Assembly: GCF_026126405.1 (NCBI RefSeq)
Contig: NZ_JAFMTQ010000006.1
Coordinates: 1-64,000 of the forward strand
Reading direction: 5' to 3'
DNA from: Aureitalea sp. L0-47
Lineage (GTDB): Bacteria > Bacteroidota > Bacteroidia > Flavobacteriales > Flavobacteriaceae
DNA: 64,000 nucleotides
Part shown: piece after piece, positions 15,894-24,625 of the stretch
Position numbering within the stretch: the first letter of the stretch is position 1
Layout: each line of letters opens with the position of its first letter
The notes under the pieces: model-generated
What the model was told of the DNA's origin: nothing
Databases searched by the model: none
Seen by the model: only the letters and a program-made list of their open reading frames with translations
Program-made: the position numbers and the translations under genes

Positions 15894-18746
15894 CTAACGC
15901 GTGAGATACATCTTACGTCTCGAATACAATTCGTAGAACTCATCGTCCTTTAAACTGTCGATAAACAGGATGCTTTCTCCGGTACTCTTCATTTCGGGCC
16001 CCAGCTGCTTATTCACGTTCGGGAACTTATTGAAGCTAAACACCGGTTGTTTGATAGCATATCCCTCAAGCTGCGGATTGAATTCGAAATCACTTAATTT
16101 CTTATCACCCAGCATCACTTTTGTCGCATAATTCACATAAGGCTCACCATACGCTTTCGCAATGAAAGGTACAGTACGAGAGGCTCTTGGATTCGCCTCG
16201 ATGATATACACCTGGTCATCCTTAATAGCGAACTGAATATTTATCAATCCTACTGTGTTCAATGCCAACGCTATTTTTTTTGTGTGATCCTTGATCTGCT
16301 GCATCACAAACTCACCGAGGTTGAACGGTGGTAAGGTTGCATTGGAGTCACCGGAGTGGATCCCGCAAGGTTCGATATGCTCCATGATCCCGATGATCTG
16401 AACGTTTTCCCCGTCGCAAATGGCATCTGCCTCAGCTTCTATGGCACCATCCAGATAGTGATCTAAGAGAAGTTTATTGTTTGGTATTTTCCGAAGTAAA
16501 TCTACAACGTGTTCTTCCAATTCTTGTTTGTTGATCACGATCTTCATTCCCTGTCCTCCAAGTACGTAGGAAGGACGAATTAATAATGGGAAATCAAGTT
16601 TATCGGCAAGTGCTAAAGCTTCGTCTGTTGTTTCGGCCGTTCCGAATCTTGGATAAGGGATATTGTTTTCCTTAAGAAGGGTTGAGAAACTCCCCCTGTC
16701 TTCTGCCAGATCCAGTGACTGAAAAGTGGTTCCCATGATCTTAATCCCATAGCGATCCAGCTTCTCAGCAAGTTTAAGCGCCGTTTGTCCTCCAAGCTGA
16801 ACCACTACACCTTCCGGCTTCTCATGACGGATGATATCGTAGATATGCTCCCAGAATACCGGTTCGAAATAAAGTTTATCGGCCACGTCGAAGTCGGTGG
16901 AAACCGTCTCCGGGTTACAATTGATCATAATGGTCTCGTATCCAACTTCACTGGCTGCAAGTACTCCGTGCACGCAGCAATAGTCGAATTCTATTCCCTG
17001 TCCGATCCTGTTAGGTCCGGAACCTAATACAATGATCTTCTTCTTGTCGGTTACGATACTGTCGTTTTCGGAATACACTTTCCCGTCCTTGCTCACCATT
17101 TCACTTTCAAATGTGGAATAGTAATAAGGCGTTTCCGCTTTAAATTCCGCAGCACAGGTATCTACCAGCTTGTAAACTCTCTGAATATTCAGTTCGTCCC
17201 GCTTGTTGTACACCTGGCTCTCGAGGCATTTCAGCATATGGGCGATCTGTCGGTCACCATATCCTTTCTGCTTGGCTTCAAGAAGCAACTCGCGGGGTAG
17301 TGTGTCTAACGTATACGTTGAGATCTCTTTTTCCAATTCGTAAAGCTCCTCGTATTGTTTCAGGAACCACATATCGATCTTGGTGATCTCGTGGATTCTG
17401 CTTAGTGGTATTCCCAATTGAATAGCGTCGTAAATCACGAATACACGGTCCCAACTAGCGTGAGTGAGCTTATCGATGATCTGGTCGTAGTTGGTATAAC
17501 TCTTACCATCCGCTCCCAGACCGTTTCTTTTGATCTCCAACGACTGGGTAGCTTTGTGGAGGGCTTCCTGGAAGGAACGCCCGATTCCCATTACTTCTCC
17601 TACCGCTTTCATTTGGAGTCCGAGGGTTCTTTCCGAACCTTCGAATTTGTCGAAATTCCAGCGTGGAATCTTAACGATCACGTAGTCCAGTGTAGGCTCA
17701 AACAGGGCCGATGTCGATTTTGTGATCTGGTTCTCCAATTCGTCAAGCGTATATCCGATGGCTAATTTGGAAGCCACTTTGGCGATAGGATATCCTGTTG
17801 CTTTGGAAGCAAGTGCCGAAGATCGGGATACCCTTGGGTTGATCTCGATGGCGATGATATCCTCTTTTTCATCCGGACTAACGGCGAACTGAACATTACA
17901 TCCACCTGCAAAATCACCGATACTGCGCATCATCTTTATCGCCATATCTCGCATACGCTGATAGCAGGTATCACTCAATGTCATGGCCGGAGCCACGGTA
18001 ATGGAATCACCCGTGTGTATCCCCATAGGGTCCATATTCTCTATGGCACAAATGATTACTACGTTATCATTCCTATCTCTTAGCAGTTCAAGCTCGTATT
18101 CCTTCCATCCCACAAGGGCTTTGTCGATGAGCACCTCGTGAATTGGTGAAGCTTCGAGTCCGCGTGTGAGTAGTTCGGCGAATTCATCCTCATGATGTAC
18201 AAAAGATGCTCCAGTTCCTCCCAATGTAAAAGAAGGTCTGATTACTACAGGGAATCCATATTCCTGTGCGATCTCTTTACCTTTAAGGAATGAATTGGCG
18301 ATCTTGGCGGGAGCTACCGGGATACCGATCTTTTTCATTAGGGATTTGAACTGGTCCCTGTCCTCCGTGATATTGATGGCGTCGATATCAACTCCTATTA
18401 ATTCCACACCGAAATCCTTCCAGATACCCTTTTCATCGGCTTCTATGGCCAGGTTCAGAGCGGTCTGACCTCCCATGGTTGGCAGTACTGCATCGATCTG
18501 TGGGTGATCCTTCAGAATTTTAACAATTGACTTGGTGGTTAATGGTAACAGATATACATGATCGGCCATGGAAGGATCCGTCATGATTGTTGCAGGATTT
18601 GAATTGATCAGGATTGTTTCTATCCCGTCCTCACGAAGGGACCGTAATGACTGAGATCCAGAGTAATCGAATTCACAGGCCTGACCTATAATAATAGGGC
18701 CTGAACCAATAATTAAGATGGATTTTAAGGAGTCGTTTTTGGGCAT
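15894..18746 (-). CDS. carB: Carbamoyl-phosphate synthase large subunit, short form
   Basis: A 950-residue subunit that makes carbamoyl phosphate from ammonia, bicarbonate and two ATP, for pyrimidines and arginine. Two homologous ATP-grasp halves are present (first about 1-400, beginning ILIIGSGPIIIGQACEFDYSG; second about 548-930, beginning IVLGSGPNRIGQGIEFDYC) with an oligomerisation region between. It ends shortly after GPEMKSTGE, so the C-terminal MGS-like allosteric domain of the 1073-residue E. coli enzyme is absent. carA is not in the window. Confidence 0.96.
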   Translation of the reverse strand: MPKNDSLKSILIIGSGPIIIGQACEFDYSGSQSLRSLREDGIETILINSNPATIMTDPSMADHVYLLPLTTKSIVKILKDHPQIDAVLPTMGGQTALNLAIEADEKGIWKDFGVELIGVDIDAINITEDRDQFKSLMKKIGIPVAPAKIANSFLKGKEIAQEYGFPVVIRPSFTLGGTGASFVHHEDEFAELLTRGLEASPIHEVLIDKALVGWKEYELELLRDRNDNVVIICAIENMDPMGIHTGDSITVAPAMTLSDTCYQRMRDMAIKMMRSIGDFAGGCNVQFAVSPDEKEDIIAIEINPRVSRSSALASKATGYPIAKVASKLAIGYTLDELENQITKSTSALFEPTLDYVIVKIPRWNFDKFEGSERTLGLQMKAVGEVMGIGRSFQEALHKATQSLEIKRNGLGADGKSYTNYDQIIDKLTHASWDRVFVIYDAIQLGIPLSRIHEITKIDMWFLKQYEELYELEKEISTYTLDTLPRELLLEAKQKGYGDRQIAHMLKCLESQVYNKRDELNIQRVYKLVDTCAAEFKAETPYYYSTFESEMVSKDGKVYSENDSIVTDKKKIIVLGSGPNRIGQGIEFDYCCVHGVLAASEVGYETIMINCNPETVSTDFDVADKLYFEPVFWEHIYDIIRHEKPEGVVVQLGGQTALKLAEKLDRYGIKIMGTTFQSLDLAEDRGSFSTLLKENNIPYPRFGTAETTDEALALADKLDFPLLIRPSYVLGGQGMKIVINKQELEEHVVDLLRKIPNNKLLLDHYLDGAIEAEADAICDGENVQIIGIMEHIEPCGIHSGDSNATLPPFNLGEFVMQQIKDHTKKIALALNTVGLINIQFAIKDDQVYIIEANPRASRTVPFIAKAYGEPYVNYATKVMLGDKKLSDFEFNPQLEGYAIKQPVFSFNKFPNVNKQLGPEMKSTGESILFIDSLKDDEFYELYSRRKMYLTR

Positions 18747-18795
18747 ATTTCTTCTTCTTTTTTGAGCTGGCTAAAAATACGATGTGAGAGGGTAT

Positions 18796-18831
18796 AAAAA
18801 AAAGGTGTTGCTATTAAAACAACACCTTTTT
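18796..18831 (-). terminator. Intrinsic terminator after rpmH
   Basis: Stem AAAGGTGTTG/CAACACCTTT (18801-18810 with 18820-18829) followed on the minus strand by eight T. Confidence 0.85.
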
Positions 18832-18849
18832 ATTTATAAGTTATTAACA

Positions 18850-19008
18850 TTACTTCTTGTGACGAGCTTCAGATGAAACAGATAATTTCTTTCGGCCTTT
18901 CGCTCTTCTCGACGCCAATACCTTTCTTCCGTTTACAGAAGCCATTCGCTCTCTAAACCCGTGCTTATTTCGTCTCTTTCTCTTCGACGGCTGAAATGTT
19001 CTTTTCAT
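18850..19008 (-). CDS. rpmH: 50S ribosomal protein L34
   Basis: A 52-residue, highly basic ribosomal protein. The sequence starts [20 protein letters not shown] and continues with the conserved [22 protein letters not shown], diagnostic of bL34. It was found by reading the minus strand directly because it is short. It has its own promoter and terminator. The C-terminal tail [10 protein letters not shown] is typical of the Bacteroidota. Confidence 0.97.
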   Translation of the reverse strand: MKRTFQPSKRKRRNKHGFRERMASVNGRKVLASRRAKGRKKLSVSSEARHKK

Positions 19009-19073
19009 TGCTAATTATCTTTGTTCTTCTGAATAATTTTTCTGAATACAGGGCATTCCCTGAAAGTCGGGTG

Positions 19074-19104
19074 CAAATATACAATCATTTTTTACTTTCA
19101 CAAA
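19074..19104 (-). promoter_or_regulatory. rpmH promoter (-33 TTTG and -7 TATATTTG)
   Basis: On the minus strand TTTG (19104-19101) and TATATTTG (19081-19074) are 19 bases apart, matching the Bacteroidota consensus in sequence and spacing. The leader would be about 60 bases. Confidence 0.8.
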
Positions 19105-19136
19105 CAGACAATGGAAAATATTTAGGATTGTTTTCA

Positions 19137-19144
19137 TACCTTTG
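19137..19144 (+). promoter_or_regulatory. Promoter -7 box (TACCTTTG)
   Basis: Exact TAnnTTTG match 22 bases before the start codon at 19166. Confidence 0.65.
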
Positions 19145-19165
19145 GAGCCCTTAAGAGGGCTAATA

Positions 19166-20050
19166 ATGAAGACGATCAAGATTACCTTAATATGTATGCT
19201 GGTGGCCGGTTTCAGCTGCCTACATGCCCAACATAAACTCGGTTACAAATTCAAACTTGGCGATGAATATCGCATCTCCCAGAAAGCTATTCAGAATATT
19301 ACTATGACCATGGGAGGAGAAGTTCACAACCTTACCAATACGCTTGAAGGTATCTTTTCTTTTACCGTTAGTGAGGTTCATGATGATCATTACATAATAG
19401 AGACATCGTTCGAGACTATGAAATTCTCAACGACATCGGACATAATGGGTACATTAAATGATGTTGATACTGCCCGGGATGCTAGTGAAACCGATATGGA
19501 GGCACAGATCTTTAAAGGCCTTATCAATGTTCCTTTCTATATGACGATGCAGAAAGATGGTCATATTGTAAAGATTGACGGTGTGGATGACCTCCTTGAA
19601 AGTATGATCCGAAATGCGGGTATTGAAGACGAGTCTACCAAAGCCATGGTTAAAGAGGGGGTTTCCAAACAGTTTGGTAGTGAATCTCTGTCCAGTAGTA
19701 TGGAACAATTTACCTACATCTACCCTAGCAACAAAGTGACAACTGCTGACACCTGGCAAAATGAATTCACTGGAGATCTCACAGCTCAGAACACCTGGAG
19801 CCTGGATGGCTACAGCAATTCAGAAATAAAGATATCAGGTGCAGCTACAATCCAGTTGAAAGTAACAGACGAATCCATGAACATGGAACTGGAGGGCACT
19901 CAGGATAGTTCGGTACTCGCTTACTCAGGAGATGGTTTTATTAATACAGTGGTAATAGAGCAAAGAGCCGAAGGAGTGAGCCGGATGATGGGTGTAGCAG
20001 GAGACATTGAAACGAAGATCGACTCGAAAATAACGTATAAAAAACTCTAA
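19166..20050 (+). CDS. Secreted DUF6263-like protein
   Basis: A 294-residue secreted protein (signal cut near LHAQ, residue 22). Its mature part resembles DUF6263 proteins of Bacteroidota: a beta-rich domain starting KLGYKFKLGDEYRI with a central helical insertion. No catalytic motif is visible. The ATG at 19166 is used because the longer frame starts at TTG inside the -7 box. It is followed three bases later by a membrane TPR-like protein, probably co-transcribed. Function unknown. Confidence 0.75.
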   Translation: MKTIKITLICMLVAGFSCLHAQHKLGYKFKLGDEYRISQKAIQNITMTMGGEVHNLTNTLEGIFSFTVSEVHDDHYIIETSFETMKFSTTSDIMGTLNDVDTARDASETDMEAQIFKGLINVPFYMTMQKDGHIVKIDGVDDLLESMIRNAGIEDESTKAMVKEGVSKQFGSESLSSSMEQFTYIYPSNKVTTADTWQNEFTGDLTAQNTWSLDGYSNSEIKISGAATIQLKVTDESMNMELEGTQDSSVLAYSGDGFINTVVIEQRAEGVSRMMGVAGDIETKIDSKITYKKL

Positions 20051-20053
20051 TAG

Positions 20054-20623
20054 ATGTTTAATAAATATATCAAGTTAGTTCTAGTAGTAATCTGTATAGG
20101 CGCAGCGGTCTGGCAGTTCTATGAAACCAATATAGGGAATGGCATCATGTTCATCCTGCTTGCATTGATTTTCGTTTTTCTGTATTTCAAAAACGAAATG
20201 ATACTTCTTGCCTTTTTACAACTTCGGAAGCAGAATTTTGACGGCGCGAAGAAATGGTTAGACCGAATAAGTAACCCCGAGGCGAACTTGGTTAAGAAGC
20301 AACAGGGATACTACAATTATCTGAATGGCCTGATGGTTTCCCAAACCAATATGAATGATGCTGAAAAATTCTTTCGTAAAGCCGAAAAACTAGGCTTATC
20401 CATGAGTACCGACATGGCAATGGTAAAACTCAACCTTGCTGGTATTGCGATGACCAAGAACCGAAAGCGTGAAGCCGAGATGCTGCTTTCCGAAGCCAAG
20501 AAACTGGATAAGCAGAATATGCTGGATGAACAGATAAAAATGATGAAGCAGCAGATGAAACGCGCCGGTGCACCCAGGCAACAATTCGGACGAGGCGGCC
20601 GCAGATCAAAAGGCTTCAGATAG
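20054..20623 (+). CDS. Membrane protein with TPR-like repeats
   Basis: A 189-residue protein with two N-terminal membrane helices (about 5-22 and 27-45), a helical repeat region (about 50-155) with TPR-like spacing (NFDGAKKWLDRI, MNDAEKFFRKAEKLG, KREAEMLLSEAKKL), and a basic glycine/arginine-rich tail (FGRGGRRSKGFR). A scaffold role at the inner membrane is possible. It follows the secreted protein at 19166 by three bases. Confidence 0.75.
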   Translation: MFNKYIKLVLVVICIGAAVWQFYETNIGNGIMFILLALIFVFLYFKNEMILLAFLQLRKQNFDGAKKWLDRISNPEANLVKKQQGYYNYLNGLMVSQTNMNDAEKFFRKAEKLGLSMSTDMAMVKLNLAGIAMTKNRKREAEMLLSEAKKLDKQNMLDEQIKMMKQQMKRAGAPRQQFGRGGRRSKGFR

Positions 20624-20639
20624 TTAAATCTTAAAATAA

Positions 20640-20697
20640 TTAAGAGTAATTCTCTTAAATTTTGTATTTCATCGATAAAATTTTACTTTTTATCGAT
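20640..20697. promoter_or_regulatory. Two inverted repeats containing TTTNATCGA direct repeats
   Basis: A 7-bp inverted repeat TTAAGAG/CTCTTAA (20640-20658) is followed by a perfect 10-bp one, ATCGATAAAA/TTTTATCGAT (20671-20697). The second pair also reads as TTTCATCGA (20667) and TTTTATCGA (20688), 21 bases apart and 29 bases before the -7 box of the gene at 20758. The AT-rich arms lack a T run, so an operator is preferred over a terminator. Confidence 0.5.
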
Positions 20698-20725
20698 ATA
20701 TTAGAGTATTTAGCCGGTAACAAGC

Positions 20726-20733
20726 TACATTTG
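20726..20733 (+). promoter_or_regulatory. Promoter -7 box (TACATTTG)
   Basis: Exact TAnnTTTG match 25 bases before the start at 20758. Confidence 0.6.
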
Positions 20734-20757
20734 CCGATAACCAATCTACGCGTGCCT

Positions 20758-21426
20758 ATGGGTAAAATTTTACTTTTCCTTATCTTATTGGCAAGCACAT
20801 ACACCTTCTCTCAGAGCGAGGAGCCCAAGAGGTATTTCTCCGATGCAATAGGAGTAAATATCAAGAACTATAAAAATAGAGCTAAAAGGGCATACCGTCT
20901 GAAGGATTACGAGCATGCGCAGTTCCTATTCGATTCCCTGGTGGAAAATGTGATAAGGGATAGCTACATGAATAACTTCAAAGTTCGTAAAGTCTCCGGG
21001 AAGAAGATAGATATTTACGATTTTGAGAAGCCTATGTACCTTATTACATCGGCATTTTGGGTTGCAACGAGTTCAGGTGAGATCCCCGCATTGAATACCC
21101 TGGCTGATCAATACCACAAACAAGTTGATTTCGTAGTTCTGTTCTGGGGCCCAAGGGAGGCTATCGTTCAATTAAAAAAACTATACAGCAAGAATATCGA
21201 ATTGATTTATGTGGATGAAATGGAGAACACCAATGACTTCACCATTAAAACAATGAAGCACAGCCTGGGGTTTCCCACTACTTTTATCATTGATGAATCC
21301 AAGGTTATTCTGGACGTTCGAAGAAATATGAATCATCATTACGAGAAGGACTACACTACCTCCTATAATGAGCATTTTCAAACTTTTATGAATGGCCTCT
21401 CCATTATCCTGAGAAAGGACAATTGA
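20758..21426 (+). CDS. Secreted thioredoxin-fold protein without catalytic cysteines
   Basis: A 222-residue secreted protein (signal cut near TFSQ, residue 18). A thioredoxin-like domain covers about residues 90-205: a strand ending ITSAFW, a helix beginning SSGEIPALNTL where the CxxC would be, and the cis-proline loop GFPTTFIIDES. Both redox cysteines are missing, so it cannot act as a normal thiol oxidoreductase. The start at 20758 gives the signal peptide and lies after the -7 box; the longer frame reads through the inverted repeats. Confidence 0.75.
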   Translation: MGKILLFLILLASTYTFSQSEEPKRYFSDAIGVNIKNYKNRAKRAYRLKDYEHAQFLFDSLVENVIRDSYMNNFKVRKVSGKKIDIYDFEKPMYLITSAFWVATSSGEIPALNTLADQYHKQVDFVVLFWGPREAIVQLKKLYSKNIELIYVDEMENTNDFTIKTMKHSLGFPTTFIIDESKVILDVRRNMNHHYEKDYTTSYNEHFQTFMNGLSIILRKDN

Positions 21427-21455
21427 AGATTCTGGCCTCTTGATCCGGAAGTAGT

Positions 21456-21827
21456 TTATTTCGAGAAAAACAATTTCACTGCTGCCACTACCAGTATCAA
21501 CGCAAAGATCTTTTTGAGCATTTGCTGGTTTATTGAAACCGCAAATTTCGACCCCAGGTATCCCCCAACCACAAAACAAACTGCAATTACCAGGGCATAT
21601 TTCCATTCGATAACGTGACCGGCCTTGTGATAGGTATAAGCAGCAACAAAGGTCACCGGTACAGCAAGTACCGCCAGACTCATCCCCTGCGCCTGGTGCT
21701 GATCGTAGCCCAGGAGAAGGATCATCAGGGGGATCATTACAACTCCTCCACCTACACCCATAAAACCACTGAGGACTCCGGCAAGTAGTCCTATTACTAA
21801 TAAAGAAAGTACTGTCGTCATACGCAT
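21456..21827 (-). CDS. TauE/SafE family membrane protein, half-size
   Basis: A 123-residue protein with four hydrophobic segments and the TauE/SafE N-terminal motif GVLSGFMGVGGGVVMIPLM (about residues 17-35). Family members that move sulfite or other organic anions are usually about 250 residues with two such halves; here only one half is encoded, with no remnant of a second half downstream. It may work as a dimer. Its start directly abuts the stop of the transglycosylase gene. Confidence 0.85.
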   Translation of the reverse strand: MRMTTVLSLLVIGLLAGVLSGFMGVGGGVVMIPLMILLLGYDQHQAQGMSLAVLAVPVTFVAAYTYHKAGHVIEWKYALVIAVCFVVGGYLGSKFAVSINQQMLKKIFALILVVAAVKLFFSK

Positions 21828-22766
21828 CTATTCTCCGCTATTATATACCCCTTTTTCCGGTATCTCGATAAAGTATTCTTTCCCCGACGCATTCTTCAAA
21901 AAAGTATCTCTAAGCCAGGGATTATGAATCTTCAATATCTTATAATTTATTCCGAATTGCTTGGCGAAATCGGGAAGATCTGTGATTGCCGTATCCACTT
22001 TCACTTTATACGTTGGTATAGGCTGGTACAGGTCCTTTTCCTCGAAATTAAATCCGTATTTCTCGGGATTTCCCATGATTTCTTTGAAGGCGAGAATGCG
22101 GAAGATATACCGACTGGTTTCATCATTCAGCAACAGGTCGTAATAGTTATTCGTGGATTTTTGCCGGGTTACCTGTTTCTGGATCCCTCCGTTACCCGCA
22201 TTGTAAGCCGCGGCTGCCATGGTCCACGACCCAAACTTCTTCTTGGATCTCTTAAGGTACTCGGCTGCTACTTCTGTGGCTAGTTCCAGGTTATACCGTT
22301 CGTCAACATAGTCGTTTACCTCTAGTCCGTATTCTCTTCCTGTTCCTTTTAGAAAATGCCAGAAACCTGCAGCTCCAGCCGGTGAACGGTTGTTCTGCAA
22401 GGCACTTTCGGCCACAGCGAGATATTTAAAGTCGTCCGGCAGGCCATATTTTTCCAGCATGGGTTCGATTATGGGGAAGTACTTATTGGCTCGCTTCATG
22501 ATGAGAAGACCATTGGATTGCCAATAAGTATTAACCAGTAATTCCCTGTCGAGTCGTTCACGAATATCAGGATTATCCAGAGGGACAGGCTCTCCTGCAA
22601 AATCCATAGACTCTGGTATAGGAATCGCGTAAACGTTATAATCGTTTACGGCCTTTTCAATCTTTTTTTCCTCCTTGCTAACAGGTTCCTGCTGAACGGC
22701 ATTCACACAAAGACTGCTCACCAGAACAACAACAGTTATCAACCCAATTTTTGATAATATACTCAT
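21828..22766 (-). CDS. Lytic murein transglycosylase, MltD-like
   Basis: A 312-residue periplasmic enzyme that cleaves peptidoglycan glycan strands. After the signal (about 1-23), the SLT domain at about 90-230 shows the catalytic glutamate in AVAESALQ, then SPAGAAGFWHFLKGTGREYGL and AAAAYNAGNGGI. A LysM-like peptidoglycan-binding segment is at about 250-300. It is immediately followed by the TauE-like gene with no gap between stop and start. Confidence 0.92.
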   Translation of the reverse strand: MSILSKIGLITVVVLVSSLCVNAVQQEPVSKEEKKIEKAVNDYNVYAIPIPESMDFAGEPVPLDNPDIRERLDRELLVNTYWQSNGLLIMKRANKYFPIIEPMLEKYGLPDDFKYLAVAESALQNNRSPAGAAGFWHFLKGTGREYGLEVNDYVDERYNLELATEVAAEYLKRSKKKFGSWTMAAAAYNAGNGGIQKQVTRQKSTNNYYDLLLNDETSRYIFRILAFKEIMGNPEKYGFNFEEKDLYQPIPTYKVKVDTAITDLPDFAKQFGINYKILKIHNPWLRDTFLKNASGKEYFIEIPEKGVYNSGE

Positions 22767-22825
22767 GACAATAAATTTTAATAAAGATAGTAAATGCGGA
22801 AATCGAAAATGGAAGATACCCCGAC

Positions 22826-23488
22826 TTATTCTTCAATAGCTTTCAACAATTTTTCCGAAACCTGTTTGCCCTTATCCAATAGCATGATATGAGTTCCTCC
22901 TTCAAGTACAACGCAATCATTTATATTCTTGATTGGAAAGATAATATCCTTGTCCCCGTGAATATGAATGACTTTTCGATATGGTTCTTTCTGCTGCCAA
23001 CGCACCATATTCTTGATCGCCCAATCCAGGTATCGCTTGTCTCTCACATGCAGGAAGGTTTGATACAATTTTAGTCGCTTCTTGGATCGCGGTCCTATCG
23101 AAAATTTTGTAAGGTCATCTGCACTTAGCATCATCCGGGTAGGCATAAGTTTATACGCACCCGTCTTTCCGGCTAGTTTTAATCTAAGTGGCAACTCTTC
23201 CGGGGTTTTTACACTGGAGATTATGATTAATTTCCTGGGCTCAACGAAACGGGCCATCTCCTGGGCAACTACACCACCGAAGGAAACACCTCCAAGTACA
23301 ATGTTATCGCCTTCGACGCGCGCCGCCATGCGGCGCGCATAATCCTCGATAGATTCATTCTTCTCAGGTATGAGCCATTCGAGGACGTGAAATTCGTACC
23401 TGTCTTCAGGAAGAGAAATATTCTTGAAGATCTCCTTCCCCGCTGCCATTCCGGGGACAAAATACACCTTCGTTTTTTGTTCAGACAT
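22826..23488 (-). CDS. Alpha/beta hydrolase
   Basis: A 220-residue small alpha/beta hydrolase. The nucleophile elbow is GGVSFGG near residue 67 (Ser), a candidate acid is in HGDKDIIFP near 180 and the base histidine in GGTHIMLLD near 199. The cap region is short. The substrate cannot be inferred. It is divergent from the pirin gene, with which it shares an 88-base promoter region. Confidence 0.88.
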   Translation of the reverse strand: MSEQKTKVYFVPGMAAGKEIFKNISLPEDRYEFHVLEWLIPEKNESIEDYARRMAARVEGDNIVLGGVSFGGVVAQEMARFVEPRKLIIISSVKTPEELPLRLKLAGKTGAYKLMPTRMMLSADDLTKFSIGPRSKKRLKLYQTFLHVRDKRYLDWAIKNMVRWQQKEPYRKVIHIHGDKDIIFPIKNINDCVVLEGGTHIMLLDKGKQVSEKLLKAIEE

Positions 23489-23531
23489 AGTGCTTTAACA
23501 ACTAGCTAACGATTTGCCAAACGATTTTTCG

Positions 23532-23539
23532 TAACTTTG
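23532..23539 (+). promoter_or_regulatory. Promoter -7 box for pirin gene (TAACTTTG)
   Basis: Exact TAnnTTTG match 38 bases before the start at 23577. Confidence 0.65.
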
Positions 23540-23576
23540 CATCACAAAGATACTTTATCAGTACTAATTGGGGACT

Positions 23577-24293
23577 ATGAAAAAGATTTTACATCCTGCA
23601 GATACTCGTGGTACTGCGGATTATGGCTGGTTGCAGGCCAAATACTCCTTCAGTTTTGCAAATTTTTTCGATCCGAATCGAGTACAATTCGGAAAGCTAC
23701 GTGTCCTCAATGATGACATCGTAGCACCATCCATGGGTTTCGGGAAACATCCTCACCAAAATATGGAGATCGTAACTATTCCGCAGGAAGGTGCCCTTAA
23801 GCATCGTGATTCCATGGGAAATGAAGGTATGATCGAATCCGGAGATATTCAGATCATGAGCGCCGGAACTGGTGTGGAGCACAGCGAGATCAACGCAAGG
23901 TCCGATGAAGCGGTTAAATTATTCCAGATCTGGGTCTTCCCGGAAAAGGAAGGTGTTGCACCCAGATACGATCAGAAAAAAATTTCGGATCTACTCACAC
24001 CCAATGAACTAAGCACGGTGGTTAAGCCCAAGTCTGAAGCACAAGACGGCGACTTGTGGATCCACCAACAGGCGTGGTTCAACATAGGTGATTTTTCAGA
24101 AAAAACAGAAACAAAATATACATTCAACAACAAAGCACACGGAGCTTACGTTTTTGTAATAGATGGCTCCGTAGCTATTGATAATGAGACACTTAATAAG
24201 AGGGATGCCATAGGTATCTGGGATACCGATACGGTTTCTATCACGGCGGAAAAAGACAGCCGTGTCCTGCTTATAGAAGTACCTATGAACTAA
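23577..24293 (+). CDS. Pirin family protein
   Basis: A 238-residue bicupin of the pirin family. The N-terminal cupin holds the metal ligands in FGKHPHQNMEIVT (two His, then Glu) and GTGVEHSE. Bacterial pirins include quercetin dioxygenases such as YhhW; the activity here is not known. The ATG at 23577 is used over an upstream TTG. A GNAT gene follows 14 bases downstream and is probably in the same operon. Confidence 0.93.
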   Translation: MKKILHPADTRGTADYGWLQAKYSFSFANFFDPNRVQFGKLRVLNDDIVAPSMGFGKHPHQNMEIVTIPQEGALKHRDSMGNEGMIESGDIQIMSAGTGVEHSEINARSDEAVKLFQIWVFPEKEGVAPRYDQKKISDLLTPNELSTVVKPKSEAQDGDLWIHQQAWFNIGDFSEKTETKYTFNNKAHGAYVFVIDGSVAIDNETLNKRDAIGIWDTDTVSITAEKDSRVLLIEVPMN

Positions 24294-24307
24294 TAAATTG
24301 ACTCCCG

Positions 24308-24607
24308 ATGATTGAAGATGTTGAAATAACCGACAATGAATTTTTACGACAATTCGAACTTGAGGTTGGAGACAATATGGCCCGAATCGAGTATGCGCTT
24401 CAGGACCGGAAGATCTTTCTAACTAAGTACGACATGCCTTCCGATATGGAAGACCAGGGGTTCCGTGACATATTTATCAAAGCCGTTTTTGATGAAGTAC
24501 GGGACAGAGGAATCAGCCTGGTACCCACCAGCCCTGAGATAGCCGGTTTTATGCGCAAAAACCGAAGGAAGTACAAAGATCTACTCCCGGTAGGAATTAG
24601 CATTTAA
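24308..24607 (+). CDS. Short GNAT-type N-acetyltransferase (YidJ/GTA-like)
   Basis: A 99-residue protein of the short GNAT family often annotated as N-acetyltransferase PF14542-like. It shows the acceptor strand ARIEYALQDRKIFLTKYDMP, followed by GFRDIFIKAVFDEVRDRGISLVPTSPEIAGFMRKN. These proteins have the reduced acetyl-CoA fold and unknown acceptors. It is downstream of pirin and convergent with mtaB (19-base gap). Confidence 0.8.
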   Translation: MIEDVEITDNEFLRQFELEVGDNMARIEYALQDRKIFLTKYDMPSDMEDQGFRDIFIKAVFDEVRDRGISLVPTSPEIAGFMRKNRRKYKDLLPVGISI

Positions 24608-24625
24608 GATTTTCTTTTCTGAAGA

